A stretch of 64,000 nucleotides of DNA from Ascoidea rubescens DSM 1968 (Eukaryota; Ascomycota; Saccharomycetes; Ascoideales; Ascoideaceae): contig NW_017962914.1 in the NCBI RefSeq assembly GCF_001661345.1, forward strand, positions 1,018,439-1,082,438, read 5' to 3'. Shown piece by piece: positions 10,523-20,323 of the stretch. The translations under genes and the position numbers were made by a program. How positions within the stretch are numbered: position 1 is the first letter of the stretch; the number at the start of each line of letters is the position of its first letter. The notes below the pieces were generated by a model. It was not told where the DNA came from, ran no database searches, and was given only the letters and a program-made list of their open reading frames with translations.

Positions 10523-12664
10523 ATGCTTCGCTACAGAACTGCTGGATGCCTTTCTTTGGAAGCAGCTATTCGACTGCCTGCTTCCCCCAGAGCCATCAGC
10601 TACAGATCGCCTCTCAGCCGTAGCTCGAGTGTGTATACTAGGTACTTCTCCAAGCTCACCAATGGTGATAACGACAACGAGCAGAACCACAATCCCCATG
10701 AGACTAAACAACAGAGCGAAAGCGAGTCCAACAACAAACCCACAGACACCAAACGTGCGAAAGACCAGGCCAGAACAACTCCAACCAGCGAATATGCGAA
10801 TAACCAGAAAATGAGCTTCAGACAGCTTGCATATATCTCAACACAGGAGTTTTTGAAGAAAAATGGGTTTCGTGATAATAATGATCCGGGAAAGATTCAC
10901 GAAGACAACTATCCCAAGCACCATCACAACTATATAAAGGCTGCTCATACTCCTCCCACAAATTCTGACATTCATGGACCATCAAATACGTCCTCAAATC
11001 ACAACCATTTTCCATCATCTACAGCTTTTAGCCATAATTACAATTTGTACGATTCCAATTCTATAGGAAATCAAAACGATCTTAAACCGCAGCATGAAAA
11101 AATCACTGAAATCGAACTCGTTAAAGTTCCCAATCCCAAAGAATTGAAAAACTACTTGGACAGTTATATTATTGGGCAAAACCATGGGAAAAAAGTGATG
11201 TCGGTGGGTGTTTACAATCACTATATGAGAATTAACGACAGAGCAAAACGATTGCATTTATTGCATTTAAAAGAAAAAGAAAAATTCAATAGCCAACATG
11301 AACTAAGACCTTTAGAATCCAGAGGTGGTATCCCAAGCGAAATTCAGCAATCGAATTTTGCTGTTCCCCAAGTTTCTATAAACGAGCTAAATTACGATCA
11401 AGACTTGCAAGAAGAAATACCCGAAATCGAAAAATCCAATATATTAATGCTAGGTCCAAGTGGTTCAGGCAAAACGTTAATAGCCAAAACTTTATCAAAA
11501 ATTCTCGACATTCCCTTTGTTATAACAGACTGCACCTCGTTAACCCAAGCTGGATACATAGGAGATGATGTTGAGTCCAGCATTGAAAAGTTGCTCATAA
11601 ATTCAAGCTATGATTTGAAAAAAGCTGAAAAGGGCATTATTGTCCTAGATGAGTTTGATAAATTATCAAGAAAAGAGGTTTCAAGAGGCACCAAAGATGT
11701 TGGTGGTGAGGGTGTTCAGCAAGCTTTGCTAAAACTAGTCGAGGGATCGACTGTTACAGTGAATGTTAAAAAGCCAGTTTCTGATAAAGACAAAAGCTGT
11801 TCATCGCTAGGCAAAAGTCCATTGAGCCCAGACAAAGCCAATGAGACCTACATGGTTGACACATCTAACATATTGTTTATCTTGATGGGTGCGTTTGTCG
11901 GTTTGGATAAATTCGTTGCAAAGAGATTTCAGAAGTCGAATTTTGGCTTTCAAATTGAAAACGATTTCCATGAAAATGAACAAGAAATAGGTGACAGTTC
12001 TGGTTCAGATGACAATGCAAGCATAATATCTGAGCTTTACGAAAACTCAGGAAAAGAAACACAACTCCAACAAGTAGAACTAAGAAATGGCAAAAAGGTC
12101 AATGCATTGGAGCTCGTCACTCCTGATGACTTGGTTAAATATGGAATTGTGCCTGAGTTGGTTGGGCGTATTCCAATAATAACCAGCTTGGATCCTCTAA
12201 CAAAAAAAGACTTGCTCCGAATCCTTACAGAGCCCAAAAACAGTCTATTGAAACAGTACGAATACAAATTCAAGATGTTTGGGGTCAAACTAGCTATCAC
12301 TAGCAAAGCCTTGGAGGCAATTGCAGAGCTTGCTATGAAAAATGGCACTGGCGCCAGAGGCCTTCGAGGTATCATGGAGAAGCTTCTCTTGGATATCAAC
12401 TACGAGTCGCCAGATAGTGGCATCAAGTACGTTTTGATCAACAACCAGGCCATACTTGACTTCATCGCCGACGAGAACAGTGGTTACAGAGGCAGCTTCA
12501 GTCCAGAATACTACTCGAGAGGACAGATCTACCAGTTTTTGGATAAAATCAAAGGAGAAGATGAGGAGTTGTACTTCAGAATCAGCGACGAGTTCCAGGT
12601 GATGGAGTCTGCTTTGGACAAGGAAAGGCACAAAGAAAAAAAGAGAGAAGCAGCTTCTGGCTAG
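10523..12664 (+). CDS. MCX1: Mitochondrial ClpX-type AAA+ unfoldase
   Basis: 713 residues from ATG 10523. The open frame extends 33 bp upstream only through a TTG, so the ATG is preferred. It gives an Arg-rich, acid-poor N-terminus (MLRYRTAG...) typical of a matrix presequence. After a disordered Asn/His-rich stretch (about 45-200) comes the ClpX core: Walker A GPSGSGKT at about residues 311-318, Walker B IIVLDEFDK at about 372-380, and the sensor-2 arginine region GARGLR at about 610-615. The bacterial zinc-binding N-domain is absent, as in yeast Mcx1 (520 residues). An acidic Ser-rich insertion lies at about 480-520. Yeast mitochondria lack ClpP, and Mcx1 acts alone, for example activating the haem enzyme Hem1. 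The gene is followed 232 bp downstream by IST1 on the same strand. Identification is secure. Confidence 0.95.
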   Translation: MLRYRTAGCLSLEAAIRLPASPRAISYRSPLSRSSSVYTRYFSKLTNGDNDNEQNHNPHETKQQSESESNNKPTDTKRAKDQARTTPTSEYANNQKMSFRQLAYISTQEFLKKNGFRDNNDPGKIHEDNYPKHHHNYIKAAHTPPTNSDIHGPSNTSSNHNHFPSSTAFSHNYNLYDSNSIGNQNDLKPQHEKITEIELVKVPNPKELKNYLDSYIIGQNHGKKVMSVGVYNHYMRINDRAKRLHLLHLKEKEKFNSQHELRPLESRGGIPSEIQQSNFAVPQVSINELNYDQDLQEEIPEIEKSNILMLGPSGSGKTLIAKTLSKILDIPFVITDCTSLTQAGYIGDDVESSIEKLLINSSYDLKKAEKGIIVLDEFDKLSRKEVSRGTKDVGGEGVQQALLKLVEGSTVTVNVKKPVSDKDKSCSSLGKSPLSPDKANETYMVDTSNILFILMGAFVGLDKFVAKRFQKSNFGFQIENDFHENEQEIGDSSGSDDNASIISELYENSGKETQLQQVELRNGKKVNALELVTPDDLVKYGIVPELVGRIPIITSLDPLTKKDLLRILTEPKNSLLKQYEYKFKMFGVKLAITSKALEAIAELAMKNGTGARGLRGIMEKLLLDINYESPDSGIKYVLINNQAILDFIADENSGYRGSFSPEYYSRGQIYQFLDKIKGEDEELYFRISDEFQVMESALDKERHKEKKREAASG

Positions 12665-12896
12665 GGCAAGTATATAGCATATTTCTGCTTCTGTTTCCAG
12701 CAACTCTTCTACGTAGTTTCAATCGACACCAAAAGCACCAGCTCCAGCACCAAAAGCACCAAGGGAGCCGTTTTAAAGGCGTTCTCCTATTCGGGCTGTG
12801 GTTCACAGCTTATCAGCGCCAGAGCTGGATTACAGACCAAGATTAACAGACCAAAGCTGCAAGATTGCAAGATTGCCAGTCATTGCCATCGACACA

Positions 12897-13712
12897 ATGG
12901 CTTCATACTCCTCACACCCCTCGTCCTTGTTGTTCCAGAATAGGTTGAGGATCAAGTTGAAAATGGCCATCAGCAAGCTCCAGTTCGTGCAGAGCAAGAA
13001 GGTCGCCATAACCAAACAGCAGAGAAGAAACATGGCAGAGCTCTTGAAACAGGAGAAAGAGCAGAGCTGCAGAATCAGGGTCGAAAACATAATCAGGGAA
13101 GATGTCTATATTGAATTGTTGGAATATCTAGAGTTGTACTGTGAGTTGTTGTTGGCCCGAATAAGCTTGTTGGATTCTTACGCTTTGACCACCAATCCAA
13201 ACGTCCATGATAACAACACAAAAAATGTCAATGGCACACACGAAATCCACAAGGATGCAAGTCTCGAGGAGGCATTAAAGGTTGTGATATATTGTGCAAA
13301 TCACACTGAAATCAAAGAATTGTTCAACTTGAAGGAAATTTTTGTCCATAAATTTGGCTTGGAATTCGCTAAAAGTGCCTTGGAAAATAAGAATGATTGT
13401 ATCCCTGATAAAATTGTCACCAGAACCTTGAATAAGTCTCCTTCTCCAGAATTAGTGTCCTTGTATCTAAAAGAAATTGCGAGAGCTTACAACGTGCCCT
13501 TTTCTGAATTGTCTGACAATGAACAAGAGGCAGTACAAGAACCTGATTCAAAAGGCCAAAACCAAAAAACGCTTAATCCAAAACTTGAAGAGATCCAAAA
13601 TCTTGCCCCTACTCCAACTTCAAAACACGAAAAGTCTGGAAAAAAAGTAGAGGAGGACGAAATTGATGTTCTAAAAAAAAGATTTGCTGCTTTGAAAAGG
13701 ATTCCAAAGTGA
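12897..13712 (+). CDS. IST1: ESCRT-III-like regulator of Vps4
   Basis: 271 residues from ATG 12897; codons further upstream begin only with GTG and look non-coding. The N-terminal about 180 residues match the IST1 fold, a helical ESCRT-III-like bundle starting LRIKLKMAISKLQFVQSKK and continuing with a helix containing EDVYIELLEYLELYCELLLAR. The middle (190-250) is a Gln/Pro/Ser-rich linker. The extreme C-terminus, DVLKKRFAALKRIPK, fits the MIM1 motif that binds the Vps4 MIT domain. S. cerevisiae Ist1 (YNL265C) has 298 residues. The protein would act at endosomes in multivesicular-body sorting by binding Did2 and controlling Vps4. No CTG codon was seen in this gene. Confidence 0.95.
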   Translation: MASYSSHPSSLLFQNRLRIKLKMAISKLQFVQSKKVAITKQQRRNMAELLKQEKEQSCRIRVENIIREDVYIELLEYLELYCELLLARISLLDSYALTTNPNVHDNNTKNVNGTHEIHKDASLEEALKVVIYCANHTEIKELFNLKEIFVHKFGLEFAKSALENKNDCIPDKIVTRTLNKSPSPELVSLYLKEIARAYNVPFSELSDNEQEAVQEPDSKGQNQKTLNPKLEEIQNLAPTPTSKHEKSGKKVEEDEIDVLKKRFAALKRIPK

Positions 13713-14167
13713 ATAGACCAACCATGATTCAAAAGAGATATTTTGTTGTCTTTTGAAAATGCTGAAAACTAGAAAAAATTTATTTAGAACAGGTTTCATA
13801 TATATAGCATATATAAACAAAAACAAAAGGAAACAATTTATCATTTAAAGAAAAAATAAAAAAATAAAAAATAAAAACATAAAGAAATAGAAAAATAAAA
13901 ACAAACAAGAATAAAATGAAATGAAATGAAATTCAATATCTAACAATCAAAGTGTAATAATAATCAAAAAGAACGACAATCATCAGTAAAAGCATAAAAA
14001 GTACAAATTAAGTATAAAAAAATAAAGTTCAAAAAAATAAAGTACAAAACAGTCAAAATTAAAAATAGTTTGCAATAATTTGCAATAGTTTGCTATCTTT
14101 TGCCATACTTCACATGTTTTCCATGTTTTCCATGTTTTGCCATATAATTATTCATCAATTCATTAAA
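13713..14167. other. Convergent 3' intergenic region
   Basis: 455 bp between the convergent ends of IST1 and MED15. It is very AT-rich (aaaataaaa-type runs and a short atgaaatgaa repeat near 13916-13934). I see no gene or structured RNA; it would serve as polyadenylation region for both genes. Confidence 0.7.
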
Positions 14168-17100
14168 CTAATCTTCATTGTCTTCGGTTCCAGAGAAATT
14201 AAAGATATCCTCAAATTCATATCTATCTTCATTTTTGACCTCATCATTTCCCATTGGAAAATCTATAGCATCAATATTGTTTTCCTCGATTGCTTTGTTT
14301 TTTTTGATATTGGCGCCATCGTCCAATGTTTCTTCAGACTTTCTTTTTGATCGATTAATCTGGGTATCTATATACATTCTTTCTTCAGGAGGAGTAGGCA
14401 TGGTTGGTAACAATGACGATTTAATTGCCGAAACCTGTTTGAATGTCGATCTGATTGCCTGCGTTGTAACACTTGCAGTCCAAACATAATTTTGTTTATT
14501 TGCACTATCGTTTCTTCCCACTGACACTGGAACGGCTAAACCCTGGTTAACACCATTAATCATAAACAAGTTTGGAGATAATTTAGGTGACATCAATGAT
14601 CTTGCTATGTTTGTAGATTCACCATTACTGTTAAAAGAGTTGCCGGTCACGTCTCTAAGAATCAATGACTCAGGTCTAATTGTTGTTATTCCATTGGAAA
14701 CACCATTAAGACCATCCATCATATCATTGATATTAAAATCCTCGCTGGTTATTTTATTGATTGTTTCATCATAATCTTGATCAGATAACTCCAAAGTCCG
14801 GGAAAGTGTCATCAAAAAATACTTCTCCGGATTGGTTTTCTCTAATTTAGCCCTGTTAAGTTTTTCCGCTTCACTTTCCTTTCGAATCGATTCTTCTCTA
14901 GTTAATGTTTCCACATCTTCCTTTAACAACTGAATTTTAGGTAAACTATTGTTGCTGATACTTGGAGGATTACTCATTGAATTTAGAGTGAGTGTCTCAA
15001 CTTTTATATTTGGTGTACTATTCAAATTATTAGCTGCAGGAGTTTGTCCAGGAAACTCAGAAGGTGTCTGGATTTTTGCAATGTTTACATTTGGGTTTTG
15101 TTCATTATAATTATCATGAGGATTTGATTCCACATTAACCGATGAGCCATCAGAAGGTAAATTTCGATTCACTAATTTGGGTGTTTTACTTTTATTGGTA
15201 TTAGGCATTTTTCTTCTTTTGTTTGGCGATACCAGTAGCTTTCGAGGCTGTGTAATTGGAGTAGCTATGCGAGAAGTAGAAAATTGGTCATAAACTTGAG
15301 GTGAAATAACATTTTGTGGGGAGTTCTTAAATTGATTGTTTATTATTTCCGCTTTTACTGTAGATAATTGATTTGATGAAATCAAATTCTGATTACTTCT
15401 TATGATATTCATAGGAACTGATTGGGGAGACAACAGAGAAGATTGTTGATTCACAATTGGTGAAACATGGTTTTGATTTAATTGATTAGCTTGCAAATTC
15501 GTTTTTGAAGTGTTATCAAGTCCCATTATTGATTGTTGGTTTTGTGCAGTGATGTGAGCAAAATTCGGGTTTGGCATTTGATTTGGCATTTGGGTTTGCA
15601 TTTGATTTGGCATTTGGGTTTGCATTTGATTTGGCATTTGGGTTTGCATTTGATTTGGCATTTGATTTGGTGTTTGATTTGGTGTTTGATTTGGCATTTG
15701 AGTTTGCATTTGGGTTTGCATTTGGTTCTTATTAGCAATAGAAAGATTCAGAGAGGCCTTTTGATTTTCGATTTGAGCTTGGGCCTGTATTCGCAGTTGC
15801 ATCTGTTCCTTATGCAACAAATATCCATTATGAAATTTCTTAATATCATTAAAAAGCAAAGAAATTTGATTTTGATTCAAAATAGACTTCTTCTCTTTAG
15901 CTAGAGTTTGACAGAATTCTATAGTTCTTTTTTTCATTAAAAAAAACTCTTCCAATAGCTTTTCATCGTTTGTTTCAAAAAAATGTTGTTTATGAAGTTT
16001 CTCACATTCTTGGTAATTTCCATACATTGTTCGAAAAATATTCCCGTACTTTGGCAAAAACTCAAGGGAATGATATTCTAATTTTGGGATCTGGATTCTG
16101 TCAACTTTTTGTTTGATGAGATTATATCTTTCTTTCATCTTTTCTAAATTACCATTTCTTTGATTCAATGATAGTGTAGAATTTAAAGGACTAATATTAC
16201 TTAAAGATGTTTGAGATTTAGAAATATTTGTTTTTGAAAAAGCTTGATCCCGATTATTATGACTGGTATTGGCATTAGTAATAGTAATACTATTGTTATT
16301 ATCAGCATTGGCATTGGCATTGGCATTGATATTAGTATTAGTATTAGTATTAGTATTAGTATTATTATTATTGTTGTTGTTGTTGTTGTTATTATTATTA
16401 GAAGTGATATTATAATTGTTATTATTATTAGAAGTGATATTATAATTGTTATTATTATTAGCGTTAGCGTTAGCGTTAGTATTAGTATTATTGTTATTGT
16501 TATTAATATTAATATTAGTATTAACATTATTATTATTATTAGCATTGTTGTTATTATTATTAACGTTATTATTGTTATTAGCATTATTATTGTTATTATT
16601 GTTATTGGTGTTAGCATTATTATTAGTATTATTATTATTACCATTGGTAGTAGTAGGAAAATTAGTAGCATTAGTGTTAATGGCAGTGCTATTATTATTG
16701 ATATTATTGCTAGATATAGCTGTAACGTTATTAGTAGAATTAGTAGAATCATTATTTCTGTCCAAATTGTTATTGTTCAAATCGTTATTTACCGAAAGAT
16801 TGGTAGATTGCTGTAAATTTCCTCTCGGACCTGATTCAAATAAATTAGTGTGAAACGCCTGAAGTTTGCCTTGAATGTAAAAGCGAATAAAATCTTTCTT
16901 GGAAGTATTTTTAAATTGCTCAAAATTGTTTCTTTGTTGAAGTATCCAAGATTTTTCTGCTTCTTCCTCACACCTTTTATAAAAACTAAGCAAATTATTA
17001 TCAGCTCGATTGATGGTAGGTCTGTTAGTAGCATTATTAGAAATAGAGGAACCAGTAGAGTTGGAATTAAAATTTGCATTTGCATTTTTATTTGAATTAG

Positions 17101-19594
17101 AGTTAGAGTTAGCGTTGTTACTATTATTATTACTGCTAGTGTTATTATTTCCATTACTATTGGTATTGTTAATATTAGCATTGGTGTTATTATTATTACT
17201 ATTAGCGTTAGCGTTAGTATTGTTATTACCATTATTATTATTATTAGCATTGGCGGTATTATTAGTATTAGTATTGGAATTACCATTATTGCCGGTATTA
17301 ACAGCAGCGATACCAGTAGTTTTAATACCAGTAGTAGTGGTGTCATTACCAGTATTATTATTGTTATTATTGTTATTATTGTTGTTATTGTTGTTATTGT
17401 TGTTATTGTTATTATGTCTATTAATTTTACCGCCAGTATTATCGCTATTACTGTTTTTATTATTGATAATATTAGAGTTATTAATATTATTCAGAGAAAT
17501 TGATTTGTCATTATTTGTAAAGTTCTGAGATTTACTTTTCTCAAAACCTTTGATAGTGATTTCATTTTTCATAGGTTTAGATTTGAGATCTTTTTCGTTG
17601 ATAATTTTTGATTTGGGAGAGATATTGGAAGCGTGTGAGAGAGGATCGTTTGCTGGTTTGAGTGATTTTTGATCAATTATCATTGTAGTATTTCTTGGGC
17701 TGATTGAAGTATTGTTGAGAATGAGAGGGCTGTTATTTGGGATTATTGAAGTATTATTTGAGATCATTGGGCTGTTATTGGGTTGAACAGAAGGGGGAGG
17801 TTGTAATTTTTGTTGGTTTTGTGCTAGAGATGGGATTTGTAGACCTGAGTTTTCAAGTTGATTTTTGGTTTTAAGTTGGACTTGGGATTGTAGATGGGGA
17901 TTGAAAGCAGCATTTTTTTTAATTGATTCTTGGAACAATAAAAAATTGCCTCGAATTATTGCAGAGATCTTTTTTTTGGAGCTGTCCATGGTAACAGGTT
18001 TGATGGTGGAAAGTAGAGTATTCCACAGATCTATTTCAGGAGAAATTTCGTATTTTTCTTTGATTTCTGAGGAGATTTTTGATTTTAAGAAATTTTTAAG
18101 AAGAAATTCGTTGTAAATAGAGGCAGCAAAATCATTTTGAAATTGAGTGTTGTTGTTGTTGTTATTGTTATTGTTATTGTTATTGTTATTGTTATTGATT
18201 GGTTGATTCATGGGAGAATTTTGGATTGCAATTGGATTTGGATTTGGATTTTGGATTAGATTTGGATTACGGATTTGAGATTGATTTTGGGAGAATGGGT
18301 TGTTGTTGTTATTGGAAGTGTTGTTGTTGTTGTTGTTGGGAGTATTGTTGGCGGTATTACCAAGTGCATTTGGATTCATATTTGGGCTTATATTCAATGG
18401 AATATTTTGGTTATTCAATTGATTGTTATTGTTGTTATTGTTGTTATTGTTGTTATTGTTGTTATTATTATTATTATTATTGTTATTGTTATTGTTATTG
18501 TTATTGGTATTATTGTTATTGGTGTTATTGTTATTGGTGTTATTGTTATTGGTGTTATTATAAAGCTGCAGTCGGGAAAGGTATTGAATAAATTGTGACA
18601 AGTTAGTTTTATAGGCTTCTATTGTAGAGCAGCCTGAAAAATATCCTTCTTCACGTTTTTTAACAAGTTCAGCTAAATACTGGGGAGATCTTAATTTATC
18701 AGGTTTGATTATGGATAGGACTAATTTTATGAGCTTTTCAATGTTTAAACGTCTTTCTTCAGTACTGTACTGTTTTTGCCATTCAAATTTATAAGGTTGA
18801 TTTCTGGCAGCAGCTAGTCTAAAGTTTTTGATTTTCAAGGGATGTATATTTCTTGCTTGTTGTAGATTTTGAGGACCAATGTTTGTGTTGTTTACGTTAG
18901 ATAAGTTGTTTGGGTTGTTTTGGTTGTTTTGGTTGTTTTGGTTGTTTTGGTTGTTTTGGTTGTTTTGGTTGTTTTGGTTGGTATTGGTACTGTTGTTTGA
19001 GTTTCTGGAGTTGTTGGAGTTGTTATTATTCATAGCAACCATGCTGTTGATGTTGTTGATATTGTTCATGTTGAGATTGCTGAGATTGTTCATGTTGATG
19101 CCGTTGATGTTATTGATGCCATTAATATTGTTCATGGCCATATTATTGATATTTTGAAGGTTTGTGAGGTTGATATTATTCATGTTGTTGTTCATGTTCA
19201 TGTTCATATTCATGTTCATGTTGTTGCCCATATTGTTCATATTCATATTATTTCCCATGCTGTTCATGCCGTTCATGTTGGGGATGTTTCCCATATTGCC
19301 CATGTTAGGGATGTTGTTCATGTTGTTCATATTGTTCATGTTGTTCATATTGTTCATGTTGTTCATGTTCATATTGGCCATGTTGTTCATGTTCATGTTG
19401 TTGCCCATGCTGTTCATGTTATTCATGTTTAGATTGCCCATGTTCATGCTGTTCATGTTGAGGTTGTTTAGATTTATGTTTGATAGGTTGTTCATGTTGA
19501 CAGCATTTGGGTTGATCATTGAGATGGGGATATTCGAAGACTGTTGAATCTGGTTGGGATTGCCAGAACGAGGAATGTTTTGTTGGTTGTCCAT
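14168..19594 (-). CDS. MED15: Mediator tail subunit 15 (Gal11), giant Asn-rich form
   Basis: 1808 residues from ATG 19594. A KIX-like domain sits at about residues 270-345 (starts [18 protein letters not shown], ends near [12 protein letters not shown]). It is preceded by about 265 residues of Asn/Met/Gly repeats absent from S. cerevisiae Gal11, whose KIX is at the N-terminus. Between conserved islands lie long Asn runs, Asn/Thr/Ala repeats and a Met-Pro-Asn-Gln/Met-Gln-Thr-Gln repeat. Conserved islands resembling Gal11 include [20 protein letters not shown] (about 900), a coiled stretch after [14 protein letters not shown] (about 1170-1280), and [16 protein letters not shown] (about 1588), then a Lys/Arg patch and acidic end. 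MED15 links activators such as Gcn4 and Gal4 to RNA polymerase II through Mediator. It is about 1.7 times the length of Gal11 (1081 residues). Opposite-strand open frames are shadows of the repeats. Confidence 0.9.
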   Translation of the reverse strand: MDNQQNIPRSGNPNQIQQSSNIPISMINPNAVNMNNLSNINLNNLNMNSMNMGNLNMNNMNSMGNNMNMNNMANMNMNNMNNMNNMNNMNNMNNIPNMGNMGNIPNMNGMNSMGNNMNMNNMGNNMNMNMNMNMNNNMNNINLTNLQNINNMAMNNINGINNINGINMNNLSNLNMNNINNINSMVAMNNNNSNNSRNSNNSTNTNQNNQNNQNNQNNQNNQNNQNNPNNLSNVNNTNIGPQNLQQARNIHPLKIKNFRLAAARNQPYKFEWQKQYSTEERRLNIEKLIKLVLSIIKPDKLRSPQYLAELVKKREEGYFSGCSTIEAYKTNLSQFIQYLSRLQLYNNTNNNNTNNNNTNNNNTNNNNNNNNNNNNNNNNNNNNNNNNNNNNQLNNQNIPLNISPNMNPNALGNTANNTPNNNNNNTSNNNNNPFSQNQSQIRNPNLIQNPNPNPIAIQNSPMNQPINNNNNNNNNNNNNNNNTQFQNDFAASIYNEFLLKNFLKSKISSEIKEKYEISPEIDLWNTLLSTIKPVTMDSSKKKISAIIRGNFLLFQESIKKNAAFNPHLQSQVQLKTKNQLENSGLQIPSLAQNQQKLQPPPSVQPNNSPMISNNTSIIPNNSPLILNNTSISPRNTTMIIDQKSLKPANDPLSHASNISPKSKIINEKDLKSKPMKNEITIKGFEKSKSQNFTNNDKSISLNNINNSNIINNKNSNSDNTGGKINRHNNNNNNNNNNNNNNNNNNNNTGNDTTTTGIKTTGIAAVNTGNNGNSNTNTNNTANANNNNNGNNNTNANANSNNNNTNANINNTNSNGNNNTSSNNNSNNANSNSNSNKNANANFNSNSTGSSISNNATNRPTINRADNNLLSFYKRCEEEAEKSWILQQRNNFEQFKNTSKKDFIRFYIQGKLQAFHTNLFESGPRGNLQQSTNLSVNNDLNNNNLDRNNDSTNSTNNVTAISSNNINNNSTAINTNATNFPTTTNGNNNNTNNNANTNNNNNNNNANNNNNVNNNNNNANNNNNVNTNININNNNNNTNTNANANANNNNNYNITSNNNNNYNITSNNNNNNNNNNNNNTNTNTNTNTNINANANANADNNNSITITNANTSHNNRDQAFSKTNISKSQTSLSNISPLNSTLSLNQRNGNLEKMKERYNLIKQKVDRIQIPKLEYHSLEFLPKYGNIFRTMYGNYQECEKLHKQHFFETNDEKLLEEFFLMKKRTIEFCQTLAKEKKSILNQNQISLLFNDIKKFHNGYLLHKEQMQLRIQAQAQIENQKASLNLSIANKNQMQTQMQTQMPNQTPNQTPNQMPNQMQTQMPNQMQTQMPNQMQTQMPNQMPNPNFAHITAQNQQSIMGLDNTSKTNLQANQLNQNHVSPIVNQQSSLLSPQSVPMNIIRSNQNLISSNQLSTVKAEIINNQFKNSPQNVISPQVYDQFSTSRIATPITQPRKLLVSPNKRRKMPNTNKSKTPKLVNRNLPSDGSSVNVESNPHDNYNEQNPNVNIAKIQTPSEFPGQTPAANNLNSTPNIKVETLTLNSMSNPPSISNNSLPKIQLLKEDVETLTREESIRKESEAEKLNRAKLEKTNPEKYFLMTLSRTLELSDQDYDETINKITSEDFNINDMMDGLNGVSNGITTIRPESLILRDVTGNSFNSNGESTNIARSLMSPKLSPNLFMINGVNQGLAVPVSVGRNDSANKQNYVWTASVTTQAIRSTFKQVSAIKSSLLPTMPTPPEERMYIDTQINRSKRKSEETLDDGANIKKNKAIEENNIDAIDFPMGNDEVKNEDRYEFEDIFNFSGTEDNED
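15580..15725 (-). repeat. Met/Pro/Gln/Asn-coding tandem repeat in MED15
   Basis: Imperfect tandem copies of a 12-bp unit (tttgatttggca / tttgggtttgca) and its 24-bp dimer. It codes MPNQ and MQTQ units. Likely length-variable. Confidence 0.85.
16320..17420 (-). repeat. ATT/GTT trinucleotide tracts coding poly-Asn in MED15
   Basis: Interrupted long runs of att/gtt triplets, coding Asn with Thr and Ala interruptions. A 30-bp unit (tattagaagtgatattataattgtta) occurs twice between about 16394 and 16452. These are replication-slippage tracts within the coding frame. Confidence 0.85.
18421..18560 (-). repeat. GTTATT repeats coding poly-Asn in MED15
   Basis: Near-pure gttatt hexamers and an 18-bp higher-order unit ending in gtgttattgttattg at the KIX-distal side of MED15. 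They code runs of Asn with regularly spaced Thr. Confidence 0.85.
18908..18980 (-). repeat. TTGTTTTGG nonamer repeat in MED15
   Basis: Eight to nine near-perfect tandem copies of a 9-bp unit coding Asn-Gln-Asn, just upstream of the KIX-coding part. Confidence 0.9.
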
Positions 19595-20323
19595 TTTAAT
19601 TGAGCATACAAGGGAAGAGAGTAAAGGTGGAAAAGGGTATGAGCTGAATGGTAGACGATGAGATTAAAAGAGAAGAGGAGAGAAAAAAAATAAAAAAGTA
19701 GAGTATTTGATAAATGGGGATTGCAAATCAGCTAAAAGGAAACAAAAATCAGTGATTAGTGATCAAGGAGGTGAGGTGAGACAGAGTAAGCAAAGCAAAA
19801 CTGTGAAGGGAAGCTGAAGCCAGATGAGCTATAGAACAGCAATAAAGGGCCAGGGCAGCAGCAGCAGCAGCAGCAGAGGAAGAAGAGACAGAGGCAGAAG
19901 AAACAGCAGAGACAGCAGAAGAAACAAAAAGAGAACTGCTGGAAGGAAGGTGAGGTTGGAAAATGAGGTCTTTAAAGGCGGAACAGGGCTGTGGAGAGCT
20001 AGACTCGAGGACGTGAACTTGGACAGCAGAGGGAAAAGAAAGCTTTCGACGGTAGAGAACGGTACCTGTGGTGTGTGTGCTGCTTTTGCTTCTTTTGCTT
20101 CCTTTGCTTCTTCTTTTGCTTCTTTTTCTTCTTCTTTTTCTTCTTCTTCTCCTTCTTCTGCTGTTGCTGTTGCTGCTTTGTCTCGTCCCCCAGAAGCAGC
20201 AGCAAATTCCCGACGCCGGCCGCAGAAGAGCCACGGCTGTGGGTTGCTGCGGGTGCGTGATTCCCGATTGGGCAGTGGTTACCAGCATTACGGTTGCAGG
20301 TTTACGGTGATGTTCGTGTGCGG
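19595..20323. other. MED15 upstream region with CAG and CTT repeats
   Basis: 729 bp between the MED15 start and the 3' end of the YBR220C-like gene. It contains a (CAG)n tract near 19854-19877 and a CTT/GCTTCTT-rich purine/pyrimidine stretch at 20085-20165. Both open long frames on both strands (for example 19749-20288 minus). Those frames are Lys/Gln or Ser/Ala repeats without conserved features, so I treat the region as a repeat-bearing promoter and 5' leader of MED15. Confidence 0.6.

Noticed and set aside
16244-17528. Long Ile/Leu/Val-rich plus-strand frames opposite MED15
   Set aside because: They are antisense readings of ATT/GTT trinucleotide repeats; the minus-strand MED15 frame is supported by KIX and other conserved islands.
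19749-20288. 179-codon minus frame and 188-codon plus frame over the same DNA
   Set aside because: Both are translations of CAG/CTT repeats in the MED15 upstream region (poly-Arg/Lys/Ser) with no conserved part.
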